Assembly (NCBI GenBank): GCA_036877525.1
Contig: JAZGTH010000122.1
Span: 312,501 to 376,500 of the forward strand
Reading direction: 5' to 3'
DNA length: 64,000 nt
Source of the DNA: Chromobotia macracanthus
Taxonomy: Eukaryota; Chordata; Actinopteri; Cypriniformes; Botiidae
In this document: positions 11,945 to 23,541 of the stretch, piece after piece
Layout of the letters: the number at the start of each line of letters is the position of its first letter
Numbering within the stretch: the stretch's first letter is position 1
Program-made: the position numbers and the translations under genes
The notes under the pieces: model-generated
What the model was told of the DNA's origin: nothing
The model's database searches: none
The model's input: the letters and a program-made list of their open reading frames with translations, nothing else

Positions 11945-12489
11945 ACTCTCAAGAAGCTCTGCTTCGCGGGTCGCCCTCTACGTCTTTGTTATTGCTGGAA
12001 TCATCTGCACCATTGTTGGAAACTTCCTGCTGGTGCTTGCCATTGCTTACTTCAAACAGCTGCAGTCTCCAACCAACTCTTTTGTCATGTCTTTGGCTGT
12101 CGCTGACTTCCTGGTGGGGCTGGTGGTTATGCCCTACAGCATGGTAAGGACAGTGGAAGGATGCTGGTATTTTGGCCCCACCTTCTGCCACCGCCACTCA
12201 AGCTTGGACGTGATGCTCTGCACGGCCTCCATCTTTCATCTGAGCTGCATCGCCTTTGACCGCTACTACGCCATCTGCAACCCCCTGCTGTACTCCTTTA
12301 AGATGTCCCGCAAACGTGTGGATCTGCTTATTGTGGTTTGCTTGGCTGTTCCTTTCCTGATTTCCTTTGGTCCTATTCTCCTGGGGCTGCACAAGCTCGG
12401 TGTAGATGTTCCTCTACCCGAGAACATGTGCATCTTCTTGGTAAACCGCATCTATGCCGTCATGGCATCCCTGGTAGCTTTTCACCTGA
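11945..12489 (+). pseudogene. Trace amine-associated receptor-like GPCR fragment (TM1 to start of TM5)
   Basis: An open frame translates to transmembrane helix 1 (IVGNFLLVLAIAYF), helix 2 (SLAVADFLVGLVVMP), the helix-3 region with the amine-binding aspartate (SSLDVMLCTASIF) and the DRYYAICNPLLY motif, helix 4, and the start of helix 5 (VMASLVAF). This is typical of teleost TAARs, olfactory receptors for amines on the plasma membrane. The N-terminal tail and everything from TM5 on, including TM6, the NPxxY helix and the TAAR fingerprint in TM7, are missing. The frame runs on into unrelated lysine-rich sequence. Both edges abut sequence resembling a mobile repeat (11886-11940 and 12490-12640). 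It is either a captured fragment or a gene destroyed by insertion; no other receptor piece is in the window. Confidence 0.8.
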
Positions 12490-14936
12490 AAAATAAACAA
12501 AACAAGGAACAATACAGGCTTTTAAATAAAACTCAAAAGTCTCCCATACATGGAGCAAAAACTAAACAAAACTGGAGCAAATACACAGAGCGAACACGGA
12601 GAAAACACGGAACAAAAACATGGCAAGGGATAGAAAAAAGAAAGACAAGACAGGTATGGAGGGTTCTAGATAAGATAATAATATGGAGGGTTCTAGGTGA
12701 GATGGCTTGGAGGATGGATTTGAGAGTAGTCAAGAAGGTTTTTTAATAGGTGGTTTACAGGACAAAAAAAGTTCAGAGTAATGAGGAAATTGGGGTTAGA
12801 GATAGATCTGCCTCTGTTGCCAGCAGCCTGACTTTCTTGGATAATAAACGAGAAAGAGAGACAGTGATCTGATTTTCCGGAAAACTGGAGCATTATCAGC
12901 CGTTATAATAAACACGGATAAGACATTTTAAGGGTGTCGCACATCGCATGAGAATCACAGAACACTGTTTTTGAGAAGGGTACATGCCGGCGGCGCTCAG
13001 CCATCTCTCTGGATGCTGCTTAGAAACTTGCCATGTCACAGAGCGAGACTCATATTTAAACATTAAACTCCAAAATTATCATTGTACCTACTAACTTCAA
13101 CAACTTATATATAAGCCGACCTGCAAATGACACATTTAACTTATCCATGTTAAATGTAAATGAAACTATTAAAAACGGGTTGTAAAATTCTATTATTCTA
13201 TTAAAATTCTCTATTACAATTATATCGCCAGGTATAGGCATGGTTTTTAGATAAACAGGGAAGGCCCGTTAACGTTAACTGTTGGGTTAGCCAACGTTGG
13301 CTATTTAGGTATGTGATTTAAACTGTTTCATAGTTGCTTATACAACAGACGCAACAGCAACAAGAAAACAATGTGCTAAATAGCCTACTCATCGATAAAC
13401 GTCCAAAAGCCACATATTCATATAAATTGGAAGTTTAAACACTCACCCATTTTGTATCTCTTGAATTAAAAGTGGACTGCGACATTGAGCTTGCGCGTAT
13501 AGAATATGCGTATCCATTGCAATACCTGGAAGTAGACGTGACGTTCACAGCTATAGAAAAGGCATTAACGCGGGAGAGCAACCTTTATTAATGCAGTACA
13601 CAGTTGTTTGAATAGAAAATGAATCAAGGCTGATTGAAGGGGCAGCGTGGGTGAACAGTTGGAAGTCAAGAGGGATAGATAGGGAGGTTGTCATAAGAAA
13701 ATGTTTGCTGCTTACATTGCTTCAAAAACGCTATTTGAAAGCTCAGCTTGTTCTTGCACTAGCAGAATAGAGTAATTTGGTCCTCCACCACGTGGACAGA
13801 CGACTCGAGGGACAGGAGATGGGCGATGAAAGGAATTATGCAGAATTATGGGGAATTCGCCATGCGCATGGCGGTGTTTAAATGACCAAATATGAAGGTT
13901 TGCGTCTGGCAAAATGGGTTGAGATTGGACACAACCAGAATGATACTGTCAATTATCTTTTTGAGGAATAAAGCCTGGAATTAAACAGAGTCTGCAAACA
14001 CTTTTTTGAACTGTAAGATGCGCATCTGAAACAGCGTTGTGTGACATATAATATTAATAATGATAATGAGATTATTAAACATCCAGCAAATAGAGAAGAT
14101 AAGGAATGATGTAACAGTTAGACAGGATCCAGCATATAGTTTCAGACAGTGTGTTGAAAATTTTGGCACAGCCGAAGGTTAAACACACGGCAATGCAGAA
14201 ATTTATTCTGCCAGCAGACGCCAAATAAATGCCATGAAATTGGGTTAATATGCATTACTTTGAACACTTATATCTACTTTTGCCAACTGTGAGCCGTGGC
14301 GGGCATTTTTAATAATTTTTAATGCTTTGGTCGATATCATAGTGATGCGGAGAGTATTCTTTGAGAGGTTTAAGACTGTTAATGCTAAGATAAACAGAGA
14401 ATTGTAAGAGCCACAGAAACCGATTGTCAAGCCTTTAAAATTTTCTAGTGACCAAGCCGATTGGGCTGATACGCAATCATTGAAAAGGAGTCATTATAAA
14501 AGCACCGATCATGAAACGATACTTGAGTATTTACCAGTTTGACTACTACAGGCTCTGCTAGAGCAGATGAAAGATTATCGCAAGATTATTTTGTGTGGAT
14601 GGTGGGTGACTGGGGGGGGGGCGATGGTGGAAGTATGAGAGGCGGCAGTAGGCTAAGCAGGAGGAAAGGGGGTGAGAGGTTCGGCCGGGAGAAGCTTGGG
14701 CGCGGCCCAGGCTGGCGAGGGCCTGCTGCGGTGGCGAGCAAACGAGAGAGGCAGCAGGGAAGCTACAGAGCGCAAGACCTAAGTTCGGCAGGACTTTCAT
14801 TTGGACGAGCGGGTGTGATAAAGGCAGAAGACAGATTTTGTCGATTGGAGAGAAATGTATAAATCATGTATAAATAATAGCTGTGCTTTAATCCGCGTGA
14901 AAACAGGATGTCAAAGTTTTGTAGGCCTTAGTTATT

Positions 14937-17803
14937 TCATGGTCGATTCTCTATTGCTGGAATAGCTAGAAGAGACGGAGTAAAGGCCAACGCGGAAGAA
15001 GATTGTGGATGTATCACCGGTGGGTCCAAGGCTAGACCTCTGCGTCTTTGTGTTTGTGGAATAGAGCGGGTGGCCTGATGCCCCGAGTTTGTCATTTCTA
15101 CAGGCCACCAGGGTACCACACAGACTTTATCAAAGAATTTGCTGACTTTTTATCAGAAGTAGCCTTGGCCACAGATCAAGTCTTAATTGTTGGTGATTTT
15201 AACATCCATGTGGATAATGAAAAAAATGCATTGAGGTTGGCTTTTAAAGATGTTTAAACTCTACCGGTGTTTCACAACATGTGTCAGGACTCATTCATTG
15301 TAGTAATTATACCTTAGATTTAATACTGATGTCCCCTGTGTAAATGTTGATGACGTTAATAGTGAAGACATTTCAGATCCTTTTCTGGTGTCCTGTATAA
15401 TACATTTATCTATGGTTGCAAAATCAGCTGCTTGTTACAAATACAGTAGAACAATAACTTTTGCCACTAAAGATTGTTCTATCAGCAATCTACCTGAACT
15501 GTCTCAATCCTTAGCATAATAGATAACTTTGAAAACCTTGAAAGCGCAACAGAAAAAAATCCCTCTTCTCAAACACAAAGATGATCTAGGACAGCAGCCC
15601 AATGCTGTGGTGTAATGACCATATCCACACCCTTAAAAGAGCAGGTATTCAAAACTGGAGGTATTCTGTAGAGCATGTAAGAAGAGTGTTTCAAAGTACA
15701 GAAAGGGCTTAAAAAGCTCTATATCTCCCTAATTTTCAAATCTTTAAGAAGAAAATAAACACAACCCTAGATATTTATTTGATACAGTGGCTAAATCCAC
15801 CAAAGATAAAGTGTTGACGACCTCTGACAGTTGTGAATATTATAGCAGTGATGATTTTATGAATGTCTTTTATAACAATGGATACTGACAGAGATAAAAA
15901 ACATAAACATGCAAATGCTTCACATCAGATGATCCATAATAATTTGTCCAAGGAACAACTCAGGAAAAAGTTTCTACTATAGATAGGGATCAACTGTCAA
16001 AAATAATTAAATAATCAAAATCAGCAACGTATGCTAGATCCTATACCCACCCAGCTGTTGAAAGAGATGCTTCCTGAAATTATTGATCTTCTATATAGTA
16101 TTATTAATTCATCATTGGTGCTGTGATATGGCCCAAAACATTACAAACGGGGTGTTTTCAGACTCCTTATTACAAAAACCAAAACTTGATCCCAGGGAAC
16201 CTGTAAATTCCATCTCAAATTTACATTTATTTTAAAAATACTGGAAAAAGTGATGATTCACAGATATGGTTATTCTCGGGAAGAAATGGTATCTGCAGTC
16301 ATTTCCAGTCAGGATACTGCTCTCATTAGAGTGACATTTACTTGCTCTTCTAGTGCTACTCGACCTAAGGGCAGCCTTTGACTCTATTGACCACAGCATT
16401 CATTTAAATGGGCTTAAAAACTATTTTGGCGTAAATGGAACTGCACTGGCATGATTTGAATCATATTTATCTGACCAGTTCCAGTTTGTTACATTGAGTG
16501 ATAAGGTGTTCAATCAATCAAAACTTCAGCATGGACTGCCGCAGGGCTCAATGCTTGGGCCTCTGTTTTTTACCCTGTATATGCTACCTCTCAGCTGTAC
16601 GTTTCTTCTAGGCCCAATGAGACACATACATTCACCAAACTAACATAATGTATAGCCAATATCAAAACTGTCTTAATTTTGATGGATGCTCTATAAAGCC
16701 TGCTTCATCAGCTAAGAATCTGGGTGTCATTTTTGAAAACAATTTGTGCTTTATATCATATTATATCAAAACTACAACACATGGGCTCTGTGTCAGACCC
16801 TGAAAAATTAATTCATGACATCAAGACTTGATTATTGCAATACTTTACTTGATGCCTGCTCTGCAGGATTAATACAAAAACTCCTGCTGGTTCAAAATGC
16901 AGCAGCCAGAGTTCTTATGAGAACAAACAAGTATGACCATATTAGCCCAGTTCTATCAACACTGCGCTGGCTGCCTATCAAGCACTGTGTAAACATCAAA
17001 ATTTTGCTGATTACTTACAAGGTCCTGAATGGTTTAGCTCCTCTATACCTGAGCGAATTCCTCTCTTATTACAGATTTTAATGTTCACTGCGATTGGCCA
17101 GTTGATAATACCCAGAATTTCAAAATCAAGCAATTCTTTTTATATTTGGCACCCAGACTTTTTAGTATTGTCCGGGAGGAAGATACACTATGTCAGTTTA
17201 AATCTAGATTAAAGACCCACCTCTTTAATCTAGCCTACATGGAGTCCTATTAATTTATTACTTAAATCCCTTAAGGGATTGTTAGGTTGCATTAATTAGG
17301 CGAACCAGAACTGGGGACACTTCCCAAAAGAACAGATGAACTGGCTCCACACAAAATCTGTCTGTCTTCTCTAAGGTCCTGTAGTCAGCTAGATCCGGGT
17401 TTATCCAGACCAGATGGTGGGGGACAGGATGGTATGACTCCTGAGACAGATCAGTGGGAATATGATGGACTTCTTTATGAAACTTACTATTATCTACATA
17501 CCTACCTCCAGCCTAGTTAGTTTCTATATTTTTGTTCCCTGCCTAGTCACAGCAGTGTGATGTTATAACTGCAATTAGTAACATTATTTTGATAACATTT
17601 CTCAGTGCTTGACATATTGTCACAAAACCAGACCTGACCATTTTAAATCAATACATAAATATAAATCATTATTATCAACTCTCCGTTTATATCCAAGAAA
17701 GTTACAAATTGCAGCTTTAACATGCCAGAGGAGAACTGGCCCTCCCGGTTAAGCCTGGTTTCTCCCAAGGTTTTTCTCAATTCTCTTTCCGGCTCAGACT
17801 GCA
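14937..17803 (+). mobile_element. Degenerate L2/CR1-group LINE: endonuclease, reverse transcriptase, 3' UTR
   Basis: Endonuclease motifs are readable at 15100-15260 (FYRPPGYHTDF, then LIVGDFNIHVDN). Reverse-transcriptase blocks follow in several frames between 16260 and 16620. The C-terminal part is open at 16815-17081 (TSRLDYCNTLLD, LVQNAAARVL, ISPVLSTLRWLPIK). The 3' UTR has blocks found again, reversed, at 25300-25450 and 27440-28320. The tail near 17740-17803 (CTCCCGGTTAAGCCTGGTTT) is a common teleost LINE ending. Many stops and frameshifts show an old, dead copy. Its ORF1 counterpart is at 10218-10790. Confidence 0.8.
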
Positions 17804-18377
17804 TAGGTTAAGCGCATGCGCGACTGAACGAATCACTCCTCGAGACGACTCGTTCTTTCCGAGTCACATTAAAGATTCATTCAAAATGATCGAATCGTTC
17901 AAGAACGACCTATCACTATTATTTGTTGTCTGCTGCAGCTTGATGAAGGAGCGCCATGTCAAAAGAAGTAACCAATATAATTTTATGGTTTAATATTTGT
18001 ATTTGACTGATTGTGCAGTTATATGTAAGGTGTATTAACGGAGCGTAAGCTCAAAGCAGTGAATGGGCTCACCGTAAAGGTTGGATTTGTGATAAAACCT
18101 TTGCGTGTTTCCTGCTTCATCGCGTCTTTTTGTTTGTCGTAACTGTGCGCCAGCTTCGTTTTTCTGTTGAAAACATAATTTGTGTTCTTTATTGATATCT
18201 GAAACATGTTTTTATTTATGTACATTAATGTATATAAAATGGGTCTTTGGGCCCATTTCGAGCAATGGGGAACCCTTACAGACTGCGTAGTGAGTATATC
18301 TACAGCTATTGACTTGCTAATGAATAAGACTGGGTTCTGAAGCCAGTGGCCACCCCTACCCATGATCTCTTTGACAG
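17804..18377. other. Repeat-like block and unassigned sequence before the hnRNP pseudogene
   Basis: Bases 17804-17910 have repeated ACGAATC/GATTCGTTC-type motifs and CpG-containing palindromic stretches, like 9240-9560. A minus-strand frame of 114 codons at 18019-18363 has no recognisable domain and probably occurs by chance. The first exon of the hnRNP pseudogene was not found here. Confidence 0.35.
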
Positions 18378-20410
18378 GTGATGAGGGACTCCAACACTAA
18401 AAGGTCAAGGGGTTTCGGCTTTGTGACCTATAGCCCAGTAAGGTGGACGCAGCGATGGACGCTCGCCCCCACAAAGCTGATGAAATAGCAGTTGAACCCA
18501 AGAGGGCTGTATCTAAAGAGGTAAGTTTTTCAGTGTGAATTCTGAATGTATGTATGTTTTAATGTGTCATTTTTCTGGCTCAAATCTGATTCTGGCATGT
18601 TCTATTTTGAGTAAGTCCTGTTTAAGTTAATTGTGTGTCTCATTAATTAGTCATTCATTTGTTACAGGACTCGTGCAAGCCAGGTGCTCATTCCACTGTT
18701 AAAAAGATTTTTGTCTGTGGAATAAAAAAGACATAGATGAGGAACATTTGAGCGAGTATTTTGATCAGTTTGGTAAAATTGAGGAGGTAAACATCATGAC
18801 TGAGAAGAACAGTGATAAAAGGAGGGGGTTTGCCTTCATCACATTTAATGATCATGACTCTGTTGACAGGATTGTCAGTAAGTAACTAGTGCACATCACA
18901 GTATCTAAACATAGTTACTCAATGTCTGTTTGTTTTAAAACTAAAATTACAGATTTATCTTTCCACAGTTCAAACGTACCACACGGTGAATAGACACAAC
19001 TGTGAAGTCAGAAAAGCTCTCTCGAGAAGAAATGAACAAGGTTCAATGAACCCATGAGGTGCGATTGAATTGTGAATTAAATCTATGATATATGTTAAAA
19101 AGTACCTCAACGAAGATTATTTAAGCTGTATTTGTGTGTTTACTCTATGTCAGGTGGCAGAGGAGGAGGAGGTGGAAACTTTGGAAGAGGAGGTGGATAT
19201 GGAGGTATTATTTAGGTTAATTAATTACATATTAATTAGGTTTATTAATGTAGTGGCCCACATTGTTCTGCATGTTTTTAATAATAATTATCAAAAATGT
19301 TTTTCTTTAAGGTGGATATGGTAGAGGGAGAGGAGGTGATGGGTATAATGGCTATGGAGGAAATGGTACGTATGGTTCATTAAAAACAGCAGATCATGTT
19401 ACACTTCATAATCAAATGTGGTGTCTTTTTGCATATCTGATTTATTCACCATCTTTTTTCCAGGTGGTTATGGTGTAGGTGGACCAGGATACGGTGGTAA
19501 CCGTGGATATGGAGGTGGCTGCAGTGATTATAGCAACCAACGTGGAGACTACGGTGGGGGTGGCTATGACAACTACAAAAATAGTGACGAAGGCAACTTT
19601 AGAGGAGGTCAGCTGTGCAGTATGCACTTGCAAATAACCAAATTTATCCTGATTTTACTGCATATAAAGCTCTGTTGATGAGTTATTATTATGGAACATA
19701 TATTGTTGCTTTTAAAATGACAGAGTGGCACTCTTCTTAATGACTTAAAACCTTTTTAGAACACAGCAGTAAGAACTAACATGCACTTGTGGTTTCAGAG
19801 AAGAACACATGGGGTAACAGTGTTTCTGGCCACATTGAAAACCCTTTCTTATTGTGTGCTTGTTGCATAAATACACATTAATTTGCAGGCAACTTTAGAC
19901 TCCTCAGCTCTGTAGGCTCCTCCTGTATGTACCCTTGTTATCAGCTTGAGCTCTCATAGGTATAGACACTGACGTGGAGGTTTTGTCAGACCACTGACAA
20001 AGTGGTCTGTTTGATACCGGAAAAATGACTATGAATGTGAGAACACAAGACTTCGCTTTTTTAAAGGTTAGACTAAGCCTTTTCTCTTCAACTACCATCT
20101 GGGGAAGACCAACAGTGTGATTCTCGAGTTTTCTGCGGTTGCTTCCCTTCCTCTGCGGTTGGCTTGTCAATAGTGCGGGTTTGCGGTTACTGCAACAGCC
20201 CTATTTCTTAAAGCATTTCATCATATGTTTGTTTTTGGTGCTAAAAATATAATGTTTTAAAATGTCAATGAATTCTTGCAGGCAACTTTGGAGGTGGAGA
20301 CTACAATGACTTTGGTAATTACAACCAATCCTCCTCAAATTGTGGCCCAATGAAGGGAGGAAGCTATGGAAGTGGTGGAGGTGGATGGAGTGGTGACGGC
20401 CCATATGGTG
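18378..20410 (+). pseudogene. hnRNP A/B family pseudogene, intron-containing
   Basis: Seven exons with good splice sites are visible: 18378-18520, 18668-18877, 18969-19058, 19154-19204, 19312-19364, 19464-19607 and 20282-20410. They encode the end of RRM1 (TKRSRGFGFVTYS, RNP1), RRM2 (KKIFVCGIK; KRRGFAFITFNDHDSVDRIV), then a glycine-rich tail (GGNRGYGGG, DYNDFGNYNQ, GPMKGG). This is the layout of HNRNPA1/A2B1/A3, nuclear pre-mRNA packaging and splicing proteins. Reading is broken: about 4 bases are lost in the first exon (near 18434), 1 base in the RRM2 exon (near 18725), and a further shift near 19027 leads to a stop at 19054-19056. Because introns are kept, it is a decayed duplicate gene rather than a retrocopy. 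The N-terminal exon was not found. The paralogue cannot be named safely. Confidence 0.85.
19889..20270. repeat. Sequence splitting a repeated exon-start motif in the hnRNP pseudogene
   Basis: A 3' splice site plus exon start (TTTGCAGGCAACTTTAG) occurs at about 19884-19900 and nearly again at 20277-20292 (CTTGCAGGCAACTTTGG). The 380 bases between them may be an insertion, or the first block may be the relic of a duplicated exon. No known element is recognised inside. Confidence 0.35.
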
Positions 20411-20569
20411 GTGAGTTAACTTTAGTGTTTTATGTGGTACATTACAAATTATAGTTTTATTTAAGTATATGTTTAGTAATTTATAGAATTGGGAAATCGA
20501 TTACAATAAGACTCTAGGATGTTTTTGGTCTTCTTATAGGCAGGGTAGGTCATTTTTTCCAGAAAAATT

Positions 20570-20918
20570 GTTAACGTCTTGGTTATGTATGTAACCCTCG
20601 TTTCCTGAAGGAGGAAACAGAGACGTTATGTCAATGTACTGATTGGCCGGGACACATCTCGGCTCCTCAGCACAACCTGAATGAAAGTGAGTTGCAGTCG
20701 GCTTTATACCTGCTTCCGGGTGGGCGTGCCTCGGCACACAAATCCTTTGCCCCAATGCTCATTGGCTCTGTCCTCTCGGGCCGATATTCATTGGCACGTT
20801 TTCTACTACTCGAAGGTGATAGGGCTCCCAAGCGAGACCCCATATGTCAGTACATTGACATAACGTCTCCGTTCCCTCCTTCAGGGAACGAGGGTTACAT
20901 ACGTACCAAGACGTTCCT
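20570..20918. mobile_element. Inverted-repeat element with DIRS-terminus-like arms
   Basis: The left arm (about 20570-20642) is the near-perfect reverse complement of the right arm (about 20846-20918). Both carry GTAACCCTCGTT and GACGTTATGTCAATGTACTGA in the same relative order. Blocks such as GTTCCCT...AGGGAACG with TTACATA resemble the terminal and internal complementary repeats of the DIRS elements at 33920-34225 and 50415-50540. Part of the arm sequence recurs at 20938-20965 (TCAATGTACTGACGTATGGGG). A non-autonomous derivative of a DIRS-like element is the best reading. Confidence 0.6.
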
Positions 20919-21248
20919 CTTCAGTCAGTCACGTTCAATGTTAAGTCAATGTACTGACGTATGGGGTCCCTGTGGAAAAAGCCGCAAGCCGACCCACATT
21001 ACGGGCTAGGAATACAAGTACTGGCAGGCAAGGCGTGCCTCTGTACGACAGCTGTAATGAAAACATGACTGAACCTATCACAGCAATCAGTTTTAAGCAA
21101 AAGTAAGGTTTACTATGTAGTTTGTACGTAATAAAATAAGCCATGTCATTGTGTCAGTGGTGCATGAGACAATTTTGACTTGATGCTATGCTTGACTACA
21201 TGTTTGTGATGTTTTTTCAAACATGATTTTAAGTCTTCTTTTATTCCA

Positions 21249-21350
21249 GATATAGTGAAGTGGTGTATTTTGAAGTATAGAAGTGGTGAATTTATTCCTG
21301 GGACACATCAAAAGTTCAGAAACAGCTGTAAGATGGTTTTGGTAAGTGAA
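21249..21350 (+). pseudogene. Possible terminal exon remnant of the hnRNP pseudogene
   Basis: A stretch bounded by TTATTCCAG and TTTTGGTAAGT contains AAGTTCAGAAACAGCTGTAAGATGG, quoted here only as a position marker at 21312-21336, which is suggestive of an hnRNP A-type 3' region. The coding match is too weak to be firm. Confidence 0.2.
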
Positions 21351-21949
21351 GTTTTTTTATTCATTTGATTTAAGTGTTTAAAAAACTTCTGTAGGCTTTA
21401 TTTTTTTTCTAGAATGTTTTACAAATTATATGTATTTTTTTTACCCCCAGGGTAGCTAGATTACTACAAACAAATCTACTCGGTGTTGCTGCATGATATA
21501 TTCTTGTTTAAAAGTTGCATCTTCCACATTTGTGGACAGACAGAATATGGTAATTTTCTTTCACACTAAATTTGTCTTTTGACCAAAATGTCTTTGGTCT
21601 CAAGGGATGTAGGTTTTTAGTATTTATGTATTAGTATTTATTACCAGGCATACCGTATTGTAAAATGACTTCAGCATGGTAAGCTGAGGTTATGTTCTTA
21701 AATACTTTTTAGTTGAAATAATTTTCAATTGCAATTTGCCACAGTTCTTGCTGTGGCAAAACTTTGGGGCAGAATATTTCAATGATGTTAACATCATTTG
21801 ACATTATGCAAACATAACTAAACATGATTCTAACTCGTCTTAGATTGATGCTAGCATGCTTTAGTGTTATGTTGATATGTAACATGCCTTAACATGATGT
21901 TAACATAATTTACTATGATGTTAGCAAGACTTAGCATGATGCTAACAAG

Positions 21950-22245
21950 ATTTAGTGAAAGTGACGTGTTTGTCAGATACGGTAACCCATACCCGAAATG
22001 TGACCTCTGCATTTAACCCATCACTGGTGAGGAGTGAACACACACTGCAAGTTGTGAACACACACACACCCTGAGCAGTGGGCAGCGCACTACTACACCC
22101 AGGGGGCAATTGGGGGTTAGGTGCCTTGCTCAAGGGCACTTCAGTTGCTACCTGCTAGCACTGGAATCGAACCAGCAACCTTCTGATTACAAGCCTGACT
22201 CACTAACCAGTAGGCCATAACTGCCAAAAAAGGTAGGTGAGAGCA
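21950..22245 (-). mobile_element. tRNA-derived SINE
   Basis: On the minus strand it reads tRNA-like promoter boxes (A box near 22215-22235; B box as the complement of GGAATCGAACCAGC near 22160-22175). Then comes a body with GGGCAATTGGGGGTTAGGTGC-type sequence and an end near AGTGAAAGTGACGTG. The same family in plus orientation is at 58606-58862. Confidence 0.8.
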
Positions 22246-22619
22246 CAAATGCAGTCCCCCACTACCAGAAATGATGCAGTCGAGATTCCAACATTTGGGG
22301 AATTTGCAGGGGTCAGCATGGCCAAGCCTTGCCCTGGGTATCATGCCCTTGATCATAGTGTCTCCCCTGCCAGGTAAGCTGATGCCAGCATGATTTGCCA
22401 TGAGATATGGCTTATTTCATTACATGGTTGCTAAATGTAGCAGTTAACAGGGTAAAACGAATAGACAGAATGTGCCTGAATCAAAAGAGTCAACTCCCAT
22501 GTCTCTCTGATGTTCTGGTGATAAGATACGGCTAATGCTTGTTGGTTGCTAGGGTTAGGGGATGTTGGTGCTCTTAGTGGTTGCTAGGGCATGGCTTCAC
22601 AGTTTATATGGTTAAAATT

Positions 22620-22790
22620 AAAGACTACTTGAAAACCTATGGGGTATTTAGGGTGCTGTAACTGGTTGTTAAGGTGTGGCTATGAAGTTGAAATGTCACC
22701 ATTTGTTGTTGCTTGCTAAGCCAAGCAATATGAGCCCATCCCCAAGTCTACGACATTCTGGTGCGGAGCTATGACATCACAAAATTGTTA
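22620..22790 (+). repeat. Unclassified interspersed repeat (reverse copy of 9780-10035)
   Basis: The stretch GGTGTGGCTATGAAG, followed by CCATTTGTTGTTGC, matches the reverse complement of 9880-10000. No coding content is seen. Confidence 0.55.
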
Positions 22791-23423
22791 AGTCTAGAAT
22801 TTTCGCCCACTTTTTGTATGCCCAAAAACACTTTCTATATATTAATGCAGAAAATGTGAATACAGCAAATGAAAGCTGGTAAAAGATTTATGGACTCATG
22901 GATTTATAATCGCAAGATCATGGTTCCAGTTAACACAATATTCATTTTATTACATATCTTGTTGGTAAAATAACATCAATAAGATGTTTAATACTGGATG
23001 GATAAAGTGAGGTTATGGCTGTATATTGACAAAGTATTGTGCAAAAGTCTTTGATGTTTTAACAAAGGCTTATAACTCTTTCAGTGTGTCAGTGGCACAT
23101 ATCATAATACTTTCTAGTAGAAATTACAACACCTTACATAAACAATTTCAGAGCACCATAATTTTAATATTACATAATATGTAAACTGCTATGGTTGTCA
23201 TGTTTAAATGTTATATATGCTCTGTCAGAAATGTACTGCAGCTGTCTTGAGCTTGGCTTGTTTTGTAGTATGCTTTGGATCTAGAGTAGTTCCTTCTCAT
23301 GTTCATGACTTGCTGTCACTCTGATGTGAGTTAATCATCTTGTATGTACACAAGACTGCTTGTTCCTTTTTTGGCTAACCAGTTGTCTCCATCTTGCAAT
23401 GTAGCCAATGTCTGTCTTTGAGG

Positions 23424-23541
23424 TCCACACCTGCCTCCTGAAGAATGCTCAATCTGACTAGTTTCGCAAGACAAAGGCAGGACAAGGTTCAAGTGCTTTA
23501 TAACGTTTTTTCTGATTTGTATAAAGATGTTATAGTAGTTT
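23424..23541 (+). repeat. 118-bp dispersed duplication, copy 1
   Basis: It matches 27228-27345 in the same orientation with only a handful of differences by eye. It starts TCCACACCTGCCTCCTGAAG. Its origin is unknown. A 13-bp-arm palindrome follows at 23581-23610. Confidence 0.8.

Larger units (their letters stand above)
10900..14930. mobile_element. Composite insertion inside an old LINE (YR-type element, TAAR fragment, unassigned DNA)
   Basis: This stretch separates LINE ORF1 from LINE endonuclease. It contains a promoter-like block near 11115-11150 (ATTGG, then CTATATATACGC), a tyrosine-recombinase relic (11496-11903, -), a receptor fragment (11945-12489, +) and a locally GC-rich, G-run-containing stretch at 14590-14830. 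The remainder (12500-14590) shows no recognisable coding sequence. The outer limits are inferred from where LINE similarity stops, not from terminal repeats. Confidence 0.4.

Noticed and set aside
14539..14862. 107-codon glycine/arginine-rich frame in a GC-rich patch
   Set aside because: The composition follows the local G-rich sequence. No homology is recognised, and it lies inside a composite mobile-element stretch.
18019..18363. Minus-strand open frame of 114 codons upstream of the hnRNP pseudogene
   Set aside because: No recognisable domain, no codon or splice support; chance length in this context.
20692..21009. 105-codon plus-strand frame
   Set aside because: It lies across the inverted-repeat element and its flank; the sequence is explained by the repeat arms.
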